Of a stretch of 64,000 bases of DNA, positions 25,618 through 33,893 are shown in pieces. Position 1 is the first letter of the stretch. Each line of letters begins with the position of its first letter. The translations under genes were made by a program, and so were the position numbers. The stretch covers positions 1-64,000 of the forward strand of contig CAWBNO010000016.1 of assembly GCA_963790095.1 (NCBI GenBank). The letters run 5' to 3'. A model generated the notes under the pieces. It was not told where the DNA came from and made no database searches. It saw only the letters and a program-made list of their open reading frames with translations. This DNA is from JAAXQD01 sp963790095 (lineage in GTDB: Bacteria > Desulfobacterota > Desulfobacteria > Desulfobacterales > UBA11574).

Positions 25618-26871
25618 CTATCTGTCTTGAACCTGTTTTTTGGGCTGTTCAAGCAAAAGAATCGGATCTTCCTGATTGATGACCGTATCCTCTCCGATGA
25701 CACATTCCTTGACGTTCTCCATGGAAGGGATTTCATACATAATATCGATCATGCATTTCTCCATGATGGCCCGAAGTCCCCTGGCACCGGATTTCCGTTT
25801 CATGGCTTCTCTGGCAATGGCGGCAAAGGCGCTGTCGGTTAACCTCAGATTCACCCCTTCCATCTCCATAAGTTTTTGAAACTGTTTGATCAGGGCGTTC
25901 TTCGGTTCTTTCAGAATTCTTATCAAAGCAGACTCATTCAGTTCACCCAAGGTTGCAATCACCGGAAGACGACCCAGAAATTCAGGAATCAAACCATATT
26001 TGATCAAATCTTCGGGCTGAACCATCTTAAGGGTTTCACCGACACTTTTTTCTTCCGGTTTCATGATTTTGGCGCCAAATCCCATCACTTTAGAGCCGAG
26101 ACGTCTCTGGATGATCTGCTCGAGACCGGTAAAGGTTCCGCCACAAATAAAGAGTATATTGGACGTGTCCACCTTGACGAAATCCTGTTGGGGATGCTTC
26201 CGGCCCCCTTTTGGCGGGACACTGGCGGTGGTCCCTTCGATGATTTTCAATAATGCCTGCTGGACCCCTTCTCCCGAAACATCCCGGGTGATGGATGGGT
26301 TATCGGACTTGCGGGCAATTTTGTCAATTTCGTCGATGTAAACGATACCTCGCCGGGTCTTTTCTACATCGTAGTCTGCGTTCTGAAGCAGGGCAAGGAT
26401 GATATTTTCCACATCCTCACCCACATAGCCGGCTTCTGTAAGGCTCGTTGCGTCAGCGATGGTAAAGGGTACATTCAGGAATCTGGCAAGGGTTTGTGCC
26501 AGCAACGTTTTTCCACACCCGGTGGGTCCTATGAGGAGAATATTGCTTTTCTGGATCTCCACATCGCCTGTTTTTAACGAAGAATTAAGACGTTTGTAGT
26601 GATTGTAAACGGCAACAGAGAGAATTTTTTTCGCCGGGTCCTGCTCGATAACATAATCGTCCAGCATCGCTTTGATCTCTTTTGGAATGAGGAAACGCTC
26701 CATATCTTCGGTGTCTTTTTCGCGTTCGTCTTCTATAATCTCGCTGCAGAGCTGTATGCATTCATCACAAATATAGACTGCGGGTCCGGCAATCAATTTT
26801 TGAACCTCCTTCTGATTCTTTCCGCAGAATGAACAGAAAAGGTTATCGTTTGTATCCCCTTTTTTGGACAT
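25618..26871 (-). CDS. clpX: ATP-dependent Clp protease ATP-binding subunit ClpX
   Basis: 417 aa. The N-terminal zinc-binding domain has Cys13, Cys16, Cys35 and Cys38 (CSFC...CDEC). The AAA+ core has Walker A GPTGCGKTLLAQ, Walker B IVYIDEIDKIAR, the RKSDNPSITRDVSGEGVQQA block and the IGF-like loop used to dock ClpP. It unfolds substrates and feeds them to ClpP. It starts one base after the clpP stop codon, so the two are translationally coupled. Confidence 0.98.
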   Translation of the reverse strand: MSKKGDTNDNLFCSFCGKNQKEVQKLIAGPAVYICDECIQLCSEIIEDEREKDTEDMERFLIPKEIKAMLDDYVIEQDPAKKILSVAVYNHYKRLNSSLKTGDVEIQKSNILLIGPTGCGKTLLAQTLARFLNVPFTIADATSLTEAGYVGEDVENIILALLQNADYDVEKTRRGIVYIDEIDKIARKSDNPSITRDVSGEGVQQALLKIIEGTTASVPPKGGRKHPQQDFVKVDTSNILFICGGTFTGLEQIIQRRLGSKVMGFGAKIMKPEEKSVGETLKMVQPEDLIKYGLIPEFLGRLPVIATLGELNESALIRILKEPKNALIKQFQKLMEMEGVNLRLTDSAFAAIAREAMKRKSGARGLRAIMEKCMIDIMYEIPSMENVKECVIGEDTVINQEDPILLLEQPKKQVQDR

Positions 26872-26872
26872 G

Positions 26873-27487
26873 TTATTTCTCCGTCTTTTCTATTTTGTTC
26901 AGATCTTCCCGATTTATGATGACATGATCGATGATGCCGTATTCTTTGGCTTCTTGCCCTGTCATGAAGAAGTCACGGTCAGTATCTAAGTGAATCTGAT
27001 CTAAATCCTTGCCCGTATGCTTTACCAGTATTTTGTTTAGGGTGTCTTTCATGCGCAGGATTTCTTTGGCCTGTATTTCTATATCCGAAGCCTGCCCCTG
27101 AAATCCTCCCATGGGCTGATGGATCAGAATTCTTGAGTTGGGAAGTGAATAGCGCTTTCCTTTTGTTCCGGCTGTCAGCAAAACTGCACCCATACTGGCG
27201 GCCTGTCCGATACACACCGTTGCGATATCCGGTTTTATATACTGCATGGTATCGTATACCGCCATGCCTGCCGTAACGATACCGCCGGGAGAATTTACGT
27301 AAAAATTTATATCTTTATCAGGATCTTCGGATTCAAGGAACAGCAATTGTGCGATCAACAGATTGGCGACTTCATCATTGATGGCAGTACCTATAAAGAT
27401 AATCCTGTCCTTTAGGAGCCTGGAATATATGTCGTAGGCTCGCTCACCTCTGCTACTTTGTTCTATGACCATCGGTATTAACGGCAC
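26873..27487 (-). CDS. clpP: ATP-dependent Clp protease proteolytic subunit
   Basis: 204 aa. Catalytic Ser98 in GQAASMGAVLL, His123 in LIHQPMGG and the downstream Asp (LDTDRDFFM region) form the triad, with the oxyanion glycines in NSPGG. The N-terminal propeptide is short. It forms the tetradecameric chamber that works with ClpX, encoded immediately downstream. Confidence 0.98.
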   Translation of the reverse strand: MPLIPMVIEQSSRGERAYDIYSRLLKDRIIFIGTAINDEVANLLIAQLLFLESEDPDKDINFYVNSPGGIVTAGMAVYDTMQYIKPDIATVCIGQAASMGAVLLTAGTKGKRYSLPNSRILIHQPMGGFQGQASDIEIQAKEILRMKDTLNKILVKHTGKDLDQIHLDTDRDFFMTGQEAKEYGIIDHVIINREDLNKIEKTEK

Positions 27488-27552
27488 AAATCATCTCCTT
27501 TTTCTACAATTTTTCTCTGCATCCCAGGCGTTGAAAAACGCTTGCCGATGCA

Positions 27553-28872
27553 TCAACTTTCAGTATTTTTTTCCAGTTCGGGTTCGATTTCCTCTATGGT
27601 GCTACTCTCAATAATAAGCCTGATAGCCTGTTTTTCAAGTAAGGTATGTTTAAAAAATTCGAGATTGTTCTGGTCCTTATTGTAATAGCTCTTTATGGCT
27701 TCAACTGGCTGATTAACGGCTTGGGCCATTTCATTGAAACCCGCGTCCAATTCTTGGTCCGAAAGGGTCAATTCCTCTTGATCGATAATTTTACCTAAAA
27801 TCAGGTGGCGCCTTACTTTCTTTTCTGCGGTTTCACGATGCTTATCAGCAAGAGACTCCCTTGTAAGCCCTTGATCTTCCATGGACTTGTTGTAGTACAT
27901 TAACGTTTTTTCAACTTCGTCAACAATGCCATCGAGCTCATATTCTATCATCGATTCGGGCAGTTCAAATTCTGTCTGTTCAATGAGTTCTTGAAAAATT
28001 TGTTCGTTCAATTCCTGTTCCACACGTTTTTCATACCCTTGTTTCAGATTGTCCGTTATGGCATTTTTCACGTCATCCAGGGTTTCATACGGGCCGAGTT
28101 TTTTGGCAAATTCATCATCGATCTCAGGAAGGACTTCTTCCCTGATTTCATGGAGTTTGACGTTAAATGTAATTTCATGGTTTGCCAGTTTTTTATTGAA
28201 ATGGTCTTCGGGGAAATTTACCTTTATTTCAACATCTTCCCCCGGTTTCTTGCCGATTAAATTTTCATCAAGGGTTTTTGAAATGGCGCTTGCTCCGATC
28301 TTCATGGTAAAGTTTTCCGTCTTCTGGGTTTCGGAAAAGGGTTTGCCGTCTTCAAAGCCTTCATAATCGATCCGGACAAAATCGTTTTCTCTTACCCCTC
28401 GATCTTCAGTTACCGGGTTTTGTTGCGCCAGGTTTTTCTGGAGCATCTGAAGCTGGGCATCCATTTCTTCATCCGTAATCCGGTACAATGCCTTTTTCAA
28501 TGACAATCCCTTGAAATCGATTTTGTCGATATCGGGTTTTATTTCCACGGTGGCATCATATTTATAGGGACCTTTTTCCTCGAGTTGGGGTGGATCGATC
28601 TTTGGGTTTCCCACAACATTCAGATCGGTTTCCTTGAGGGCCTCCACAAAGGAGTCCTGAAGCAATTTTGAAGACACGTCCATGTGGACATCCTTTTTGA
28701 ACATCCTTTCCAAAACCGAACGCGGGGTCTTCCCAGGACGAAACCCCTTTACTTTAGCCGTCTTTTTAAGTTGCTGGTAGGCATGGTTCAGTTCCCGAGT
28801 AACCGTGTCTTCGGGAATCTCTATGTGCAACACTTTTTTTACGCTACTCACATCCTCTACTTTAACTTGCAT
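27553..28872 (-). CDS. tig: Trigger factor, ribosome-associated chaperone
   Basis: 439 aa. The N-terminal ribosome-binding domain has the signature VKGFRPGKTPRSV. A central FKBP-type peptidyl-prolyl isomerase domain lies near residues 155-245 (NDFVRIDYEGFEDGKPF...), followed by a helical C-terminal substrate-cradling domain rich in Glu and Lys. It binds nascent chains at the exit tunnel. It is the first gene of the tig-clpP-clpX-lon set and sits about 160 bases downstream of tRNA-Leu on the same strand. Confidence 0.97.
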   Translation of the reverse strand: MQVKVEDVSSVKKVLHIEIPEDTVTRELNHAYQQLKKTAKVKGFRPGKTPRSVLERMFKKDVHMDVSSKLLQDSFVEALKETDLNVVGNPKIDPPQLEEKGPYKYDATVEIKPDIDKIDFKGLSLKKALYRITDEEMDAQLQMLQKNLAQQNPVTEDRGVRENDFVRIDYEGFEDGKPFSETQKTENFTMKIGASAISKTLDENLIGKKPGEDVEIKVNFPEDHFNKKLANHEITFNVKLHEIREEVLPEIDDEFAKKLGPYETLDDVKNAITDNLKQGYEKRVEQELNEQIFQELIEQTEFELPESMIEYELDGIVDEVEKTLMYYNKSMEDQGLTRESLADKHRETAEKKVRRHLILGKIIDQEELTLSDQELDAGFNEMAQAVNQPVEAIKSYYNKDQNNLEFFKHTLLEKQAIRLIIESSTIEEIEPELEKNTES

Positions 28873-29029
28873 ATAACTCCTTTCAAAAAGACCAGAGCCT
28901 GAAGCTCAGCAGCGTCTCAGGCACGTTGATTGCGGCCTTTGCAAAACGTCCCTTTTTGCCCATGTTCGAGATCTTGGAGTCGGCCTTGGACAAAAAACGA
29001 CTTTTTCAAAGATTTCTTTGATTTTTAAG

Positions 29030-29116
29030 TGGTGCGAGAGGGGAGAGTTGAACTCCCATTCTGTTTCCAGAGCTGGATCCTAAGTCCAGTGCGTCTACCA
29101 ATTCCGCCACTCTCGC
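29030..29116 (-). tRNA. tRNA-Leu (anticodon TAG)
   Basis: 87 nt with CCA and a long variable arm, as expected for Leu. Acceptor GCGAGAG pairs with CTCTCGC, the D-arm is GTGGCGGAATTGGTAGACGC, the anticodon arm CTGGACTTAGGATCCAG has TAG, a variable stem of about 12 bases follows, and the T-arm is GGGAGTTCAACTCTCCC. Discriminator A. Confidence 0.96.
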
Positions 29117-29298
29117 ATTTTTCATGCCTTTTTATTCTTTTATTGAAATGTGTCAGTGAAGCGATATATTATGATTTAGTGCACTGTTCTTAAGAGTCTT
29201 GAACAATATGTTTAAATACATTACATTCCCAAAAAATCAATTTAATAGAATAATTCCTAAACCGACAAGTGTCAAGCAAAACAAAGGAAATTGTCTTT

Positions 29299-30054
29299 AT
29301 GTCGGCACGTTATAAATCATATGTTCAAAGTCATCATATCACGCTGTTTTTCTTTGTCTTGATCTTCATATTTTCGCTAACCACAGAAGCAAGTCCTAAA
29401 AAAATGCGCTTCCATATGCAAAAAAAGACCATTGTTATAGATCCCGGGCATGGCGGATATGAGACAGGCGGGGAAGGGCCGAAAGGGACATTTGAAAAAA
29501 CCGTCACCCTGAAATTTGCACAGGTGTTGGCAGAAGAACTCGGAAAAACTTACAAGACAATGCTGACACGGACCGATGATCACTGGGTCGATATCCCCGT
29601 CCGGTCGGCAACCGCCAACCATGTGGACGCAGACCTGTTCATCAGCATTCATGCCGGCGGAAGTTTTCTGCACCAAGCCAGTGGGATGTCTTTGTATTAT
29701 TACAAAAAAACCTCAAAATCCACCCTCACACTCGACCCGGATTCGTCTAAAGAATTCAAAAACGACAACACCGAGGATTCATGGTCCAATATTCAAAACA
29801 GGCACCAGCAAAACAGTAAGATTCTGGCAGAGTCGGTCCGGGACCGGATTGCCAAAGAGACGCCATATAAGCCGGATGTTCAGGGGGCGCCGCTGATGGT
29901 TCTGGAAGGGGCGGATATGCCTGCAATCCTGATTGAAATCGGATACATTACCAACCCTGTTGACGAGAAATCATTTCAGGACATCGATGTTCTGACCCAG
30001 ATTGCCAAAGAAATCAGAAACGGTTTCGACGACTTTTTTGAAAAAATTCAATAA
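29299..30054 (+). CDS. N-acetylmuramoyl-L-alanine amidase (Amidase_3), exported
   Basis: 251 aa from the ATG at 29299, preceded by AAGGAA; a GTG at 29269 is less likely. The N-terminal hydrophobic segment (HITLFFFVLIFIFSLTTEA) serves as signal or anchor. The zinc amidase domain shows IVIDPGHGGYETGG (first His), the conserved Glu in TFEKTVTL, SIHAGG (third ligand) and the catalytic Glu in AILIEIGYITNP. It cleaves the amide between MurNAc and the stem peptide during cell separation or turnover. No LysM or AMIN domain. Confidence 0.93.
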   Translation: MSARYKSYVQSHHITLFFFVLIFIFSLTTEASPKKMRFHMQKKTIVIDPGHGGYETGGEGPKGTFEKTVTLKFAQVLAEELGKTYKTMLTRTDDHWVDIPVRSATANHVDADLFISIHAGGSFLHQASGMSLYYYKKTSKSTLTLDPDSSKEFKNDNTEDSWSNIQNRHQQNSKILAESVRDRIAKETPYKPDVQGAPLMVLEGADMPAILIEIGYITNPVDEKSFQDIDVLTQIAKEIRNGFDDFFEKIQ

Positions 30055-30105
30055 CCAAATATTTTCTTGCACCCCTCACAAAACAGTGTTAGGAATATTC
30101 ATTGT

Positions 30106-30184
<79 letters not shown>

Positions 30185-30193
30185 TTTATAAAA

Positions 30194-30230
30194 TAAAGCA
30201 GGGGGTTCTGGTGAACCCCCTGCTTTATTT
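30194..30230 (+). terminator. Strong Rho-independent terminator after tRNA-Pro
   Basis: Perfect stem AAAGCAGGGGGTTC / GAACCCCCTGCTTT (30195-30208 and 30213-30226) with a TGGT loop, followed by ATTTA. The A-rich 5' and T-rich 3' flanks make it usable on both strands. Confidence 0.85.
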
Positions 30231-30428
30231 ATGGGAAATCTAATTGGGATTTTATCTGGTTAGGTTAACAAAAATCTTGACAAGTTTTTTGTCCTGATAC
30301 TGTATTTCTATTGCCTGAAAATCCTTTCAAAGATGACTTCAAATTCTTTCTATTCAGACAGTCCTGCTAATTATCTGTACGGAAACCCGTAGTTTTCCAT
30401 CCCTGTTCACGGCAGGTTTGGTTTTTTC

Positions 30429-30842
30429 TTAAGTACTACTTTTTACGTGATTTAAAAAGTTGCGTATGGTTGAAGGGTACCATTTGTCTTTATCGTTGAA
30501 TGTCGGGTAGCCTTTGTCATTGAGGGTCTTGGATATTTGCCACTCATCCTGGCCTTTCTTGTCAAGTTCACGGATCAAATCGTGAATCGATTTTTGTTCG
30601 ATTTCTATTTCCGGTTGCGTTTCCACAGGCACTTCAAGTGATGTCTCCTTCAGCCCGGCGATGGCACGATTAACGATGGACACCAAAGATTCACCGGTTC
30701 GATTTTGTTCTCCTACCAATATCTCATTGGCCGCTGGAGAAAGCATGACCTGTATGAGTCTTCCGCCTTCCGCCTTTTTTTCCCCCCTATAGCGATTCGA
30801 TCTTTTTCTGTCAGATTTTCGTCTTTCCTGTAATGTTGCCAA
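30429..30842 (-). CDS. Hypothetical DNA-binding-like protein with recombinase-type C-terminal motif
   Basis: 137 aa from a TTG start (30842) with AAGG eight bases upstream. The N-terminus is very basic (ERRKSDRKRSNRYRGEKK). The middle (LIQVMLSPAANEILVGEQNR, then ESLVSIVNRAIAG) looks like a ribbon-helix-helix. The C-terminus (ISKTLNDKGYPTFNDKDKWY, then STIRNFLNH) resembles the helix-turn-helix found at the end of serine-recombinase and related DNA-binding proteins. No catalytic domain is present. Probably a regulator; its target is unknown, though an operator-like palindrome lies just upstream. Confidence 0.55.
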   Translation of the reverse strand: MATLQERRKSDRKRSNRYRGEKKAEGGRLIQVMLSPAANEILVGEQNRTGESLVSIVNRAIAGLKETSLEVPVETQPEIEIEQKSIHDLIRELDKKGQDEWQISKTLNDKGYPTFNDKDKWYPSTIRNFLNHVKSST

Positions 30843-30863
30843 TAGCTTAACCTTTTTTAGGTA

Positions 30864-30879
30864 ATGTTACATGCAACAT
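30864..30879. promoter_or_regulatory. Operator-like palindrome upstream of the 137-residue gene
   Basis: ATGTTACATGCAACAT is a near-perfect palindrome (arms ATGTT/AACAT around CATG), 22 bases before the TTG start. A further ACATG repeat follows. It is well placed for autoregulation. Confidence 0.35.
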
Positions 30880-31246
30880 CACATGTATCAGAAAATTTTA
30901 GTCCTGTCAAGGTTAAAAAAAGGATAGCACCGGGTCTTTTTACCTTGTCGCTATGGGGATTCAAATCAGTCCGGCCTTAGGATTAATTCCCTGGAAGATG
31001 GTGTCTAATTACAGGTATGTCTGTGGGCAGCTTTAAAGATCACCACACAATACCGGCCACCACTGAAATGAAATGGGAGATCGGAGGAAGTTGAAAGCGG
31101 CGTAAAAAGGCGGATATTAAAGGTTAAAAAAGCAGGGTAGTGGTTGAGCTTAAATTGTCTTTTGAAGCTTTTGTGGGATTTCGGTGGCTTTAAAAGTTTC
31201 TTCCCTGGGCAATTTGCAGATCTATCATTCTGTTTGTTCAAGTGAA
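30880..31246. other. Intergenic stretch without supported genes
   Basis: About 370 bases. A 78-codon frame (31005-31241, minus) is Lys/Pro/His-rich with no family resemblance and no ribosome site, and is not called. No further structure was seen. Confidence 0.4.
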
Positions 31247-31684
31247 TTATAACGGAGCACTGATATTATTATGTGTATCACCGGATCTCGCCGTACGATA
31301 GGGCTGCTTTGGTGTTTTTGCGGAAACTTTTAAAAGTTTGGGGGATTCGGCAGAATAGCGCTTCTTCGCGGTTTTTCCGGGAACATCTACACGTCTGGAG
31401 GGTTCGTTTCCGGGTCTTTCTTCGGCTGTCTTATTCTGCCAACTGTCCAGGCTGTTTTCATTGTGATCCATAGTTAACGTCGTGGATTCTTCCAACAAGG
31501 CAATCCTGTCTTCAAAGCTTTTTAGCTGGCTTTTAAAGCCGATGACGGTTCCCATTGTCGCACCCAAAATCAGAATCAACAAGATTGTGGGAAACAAAAC
31601 CAATAGGGACCAGGACGGTCTTTTGTGCGTTGGATTTTCCTCGGTTTTTTTCTGAATCGGTTTTTCCTCAAATGTTTTGTACAT
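31247..31684 (-). CDS. Single-pass membrane protein, unknown function
   Basis: 145 aa. A charged cytoplasmic N-terminus (~27 residues) is followed by one helix (WSLLVLFPTILLILILGATM), then a short coiled-coil-like stretch (FKSQLKSFEDRIALLEEST) and a disordered basic tail rich in Lys, Pro and Ser. AGGA precedes the ATG. The layout resembles the anchor part of envelope proteins that carry a C-terminal SPOR or LysM domain, but no such domain is present here. It may be shortened. Confidence 0.6.
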   Translation of the reverse strand: MYKTFEEKPIQKKTEENPTHKRPSWSLLVLFPTILLILILGATMGTVIGFKSQLKSFEDRIALLEESTTLTMDHNENSLDSWQNKTAEERPGNEPSRRVDVPGKTAKKRYSAESPKLLKVSAKTPKQPYRTARSGDTHNNISAPL

Positions 31685-32300
31685 TTGTTTTTCCTAAATA
31701 AGAGATTCCTGGAATTCGGTTATAAAAAATGATGCCTCGGATCTGGGGCATCCTAAACTTTCTCTCGATTAGGGTTATACAGAAGACCCAATAATAAGAT
31801 GCACGAGAACCCAAAAATCCAAATTGGTTATGTGTAAAGCAAAAATCGTGCAAGGTCTGGCATCCCACCTTGATATAATTGAAATATTATATAAATATCA
31901 AAATATTAAGCCATTTTAACGAGATGGTCGCCAAAAGTGTCTGACAATAAATGGCAATAAATTTGCTAATTTTTGACATTTTTTTTGTCATCGTAGATGA
32001 TTTTAGTAGAAAAAGCCGATAGGCTACTATGATAGACCCGTGGAATTGACAGGTGATGATCGAACGAGAATGAGAATCAGTATCTATAAGAACGTTTCGG
32101 CTTAATGGATACAATTAGATATCCATTCTCATAGTAACGTCGATTAAATATTGGTTTTAATCCTAAATCATTCCAGACGTCATGGTAAAACGATATAATA
32201 ACCTATTATCAAAGGCATCCAATGATTTTTTAACTTTTTAAATAAATTTAAAGTTGCGGTGACGTTGTTCCAAAGAAAGATGTTATCCGGTTATCGATGG
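31685..32300. other. 0.6-kb non-coding stretch with Fur-box-like site
   Basis: AT-rich. It holds the Fur-box-like site at 32066-32084 and a weak hairpin with T-tail on the minus strand (AGCC-TATC-GGCT then TTTTT, around 32008-32025). A 34-codon minus-strand frame at 31887-31991 encodes a hydrophobic peptide (SKFIAIYCQTLLATISLKWL) but has no ribosome site. Neither is called as a gene. Confidence 0.45.
32066..32084. promoter_or_regulatory. Fur-box-like iron regulatory site
   Basis: GAGAATGAGAATCAGTATC matches the classical 19-bp Fur consensus GATAATGATAATCATTATC at 16 positions; all three differences are G for T. A second partial match (GATATCCATTCTCAT) lies at 32118-32132. The site is not directly in front of a called gene: the nearest start downstream on the minus strand is at 31684. 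Confidence 0.45.
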
Positions 32301-33881
32301 TCATTGCTGCTTGGCAAATGAAAAATTCGGCCGGTCATATTCATCGGGGTTTGCATCCGGATACTTAACCTCTTCTTTGCTCCATGGTTTCCTGAGGATG
32401 AGGTCCGCGCCGTCGCGACCGATCACGTTGCTTCTGTGAAGCGGGATCTTTCCCCCGGCGGTTGCAATGTATCGCGGAATGGCATCTCCGGAGATATTCC
32501 CGTACATGCTTTCTACGATATCCCTTCCTTTTTCAACAGGCACTCTCATATGGGCAAACTGGGGATTTCGATAGCTGCAATTAAAAATATAATACGGTCG
32601 GACATAGCTTTCCTGAATCGTCTCACAGAGTTTCCACATTTTAACGGTGGAGTCGTTGACCCCTCTCAAAAGAACCGCCTGATTCAGCACCGCACTGACA
32701 CGCTTTGAGATTTGTTTAAAGGCTTCTTTTGATATGGGCGTGATTTCCTGGGCCGTGTTGATCTGTGTGACCACTCTTATGGGTTTTTTGTCATTACTTT
32801 CTTCAAGAATGTCCAGAAGCTCGGAATCCACCCGCCAGGGTACGGTGACCGGGATTCTCGTGCCGAGACGTTTTATCTTTAAATGGTCGATGTGGTCCAG
32901 AGCGTTCAAGATTTTTCTGATGAGTGTGTTGGGTAGGACAAAAGCGTCACCCCCTGTGATGAGTACATCCCGGATCTGTTGGTTATTTTGGATGTAGGTC
33001 AATGCTTCTTCGTAGGCTTTATCCGCGTAAATACGATCTTTTTTTCCGATATGGGCAATGCGCAGGCAGTGGGTACAATACATGCCACACATATTGGTGG
33101 CTTTGATGGTAACCACCTGGGGGTAAAACTGATCGATCAATCTTGCCGGGGAGTGGTCGGCGGCAACCGGTGGCATCTCCTGGCCGATAGTGTCGATCAT
33201 TTCAGCGGTGGGGACGGATTGCAACAGGACGGGATCGTTCATTTTCCCCGGTTGGATTAAACTCGCGTAATAAGGGGTCAAGCGCATTCTGTAACTTTTT
33301 ATTACCCGGGCAATATCCTTTAAAACAGATTCGGGGAGTTGGACGATTTTTGACAGCTTTTCCACAGAATCGATGCAATTTTTAATCTGTCCCGAATATG
33401 AATTCCACGCCGCTTCCTGAATCTGCAACGCCGATTTAATCCCAAGGGCATTTTCCTGAATTTTGTCCCAAAGCTCGAGGCCGCTGGGGGCCTCCACATC
33501 CTTTTTCTTTAGATAATCTTCTATTCTGTGATCGGCCTGGTCAACGATAGCTCTGGCTTTGCCAACGCGTCCCCCTACCGATACTTCGTGTTCGTCTATG
33601 TTTTGGTGTTTTTCAGCCAGATGTATCAAGGTATCCCTGGAGATACCAAAGGCATCAGGGGAAGTGCCATGGTTGTTTTTGGCGTCCTTGAGTCTGGTGA
33701 AGAGATGGACGATGGGAGCGGTCATCTCTGAATTTTCGGATTGTTCCAGAAGATCGGCAATTTCATGGGCCAGATCCCGGGAAAAAGATGGATTGGCATC
33801 CTGGGAAGCAAAAAGATCATCCAACAATTCTTTTGTGAAATGATCCAGCCGCTCTTCCTCAGATTTTTTATTGTACGTCAT
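32301..33881 (-). CDS. KamA-family radical-SAM/PLP aminomutase homologue, substrate unknown
   Basis: 526 aa. The radical-SAM cluster motif CGMYCTHC (Cys265, Cys269, Cys272) is followed by the GGD SAM motif (LITGGDAFVLPN) and the PLP lysine region (AGGKIPL, Lys478). These are the hallmarks of lysine 2,3-aminomutase relatives. An extra ~200-residue N-terminal helical domain is unusual. The two acidic residues that hold the lysine side chain in lysine 2,3-aminomutase (Asp293, Asp330) align with Ser436 and Thr474, and the glycine run before the PLP lysine is shortened. The substrate is therefore probably not lysine. It starts 12 bases after the ATP-grasp gene and is co-transcribed with it. Confidence 0.88.
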   Translation of the reverse strand: MTYNKKSEEERLDHFTKELLDDLFASQDANPSFSRDLAHEIADLLEQSENSEMTAPIVHLFTRLKDAKNNHGTSPDAFGISRDTLIHLAEKHQNIDEHEVSVGGRVGKARAIVDQADHRIEDYLKKKDVEAPSGLELWDKIQENALGIKSALQIQEAAWNSYSGQIKNCIDSVEKLSKIVQLPESVLKDIARVIKSYRMRLTPYYASLIQPGKMNDPVLLQSVPTAEMIDTIGQEMPPVAADHSPARLIDQFYPQVVTIKATNMCGMYCTHCLRIAHIGKKDRIYADKAYEEALTYIQNNQQIRDVLITGGDAFVLPNTLIRKILNALDHIDHLKIKRLGTRIPVTVPWRVDSELLDILEESNDKKPIRVVTQINTAQEITPISKEAFKQISKRVSAVLNQAVLLRGVNDSTVKMWKLCETIQESYVRPYYIFNCSYRNPQFAHMRVPVEKGRDIVESMYGNISGDAIPRYIATAGGKIPLHRSNVIGRDGADLILRKPWSKEEVKYPDANPDEYDRPNFSFAKQQ

Positions 33882-33893
33882 TGTTTCTCCTGG

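Noticed and set aside
31005..31241. 78-codon minus-strand frame
   Set aside because: Composition is atypical, there is no ribosome site, and it ends in front of a real gene without coupling.
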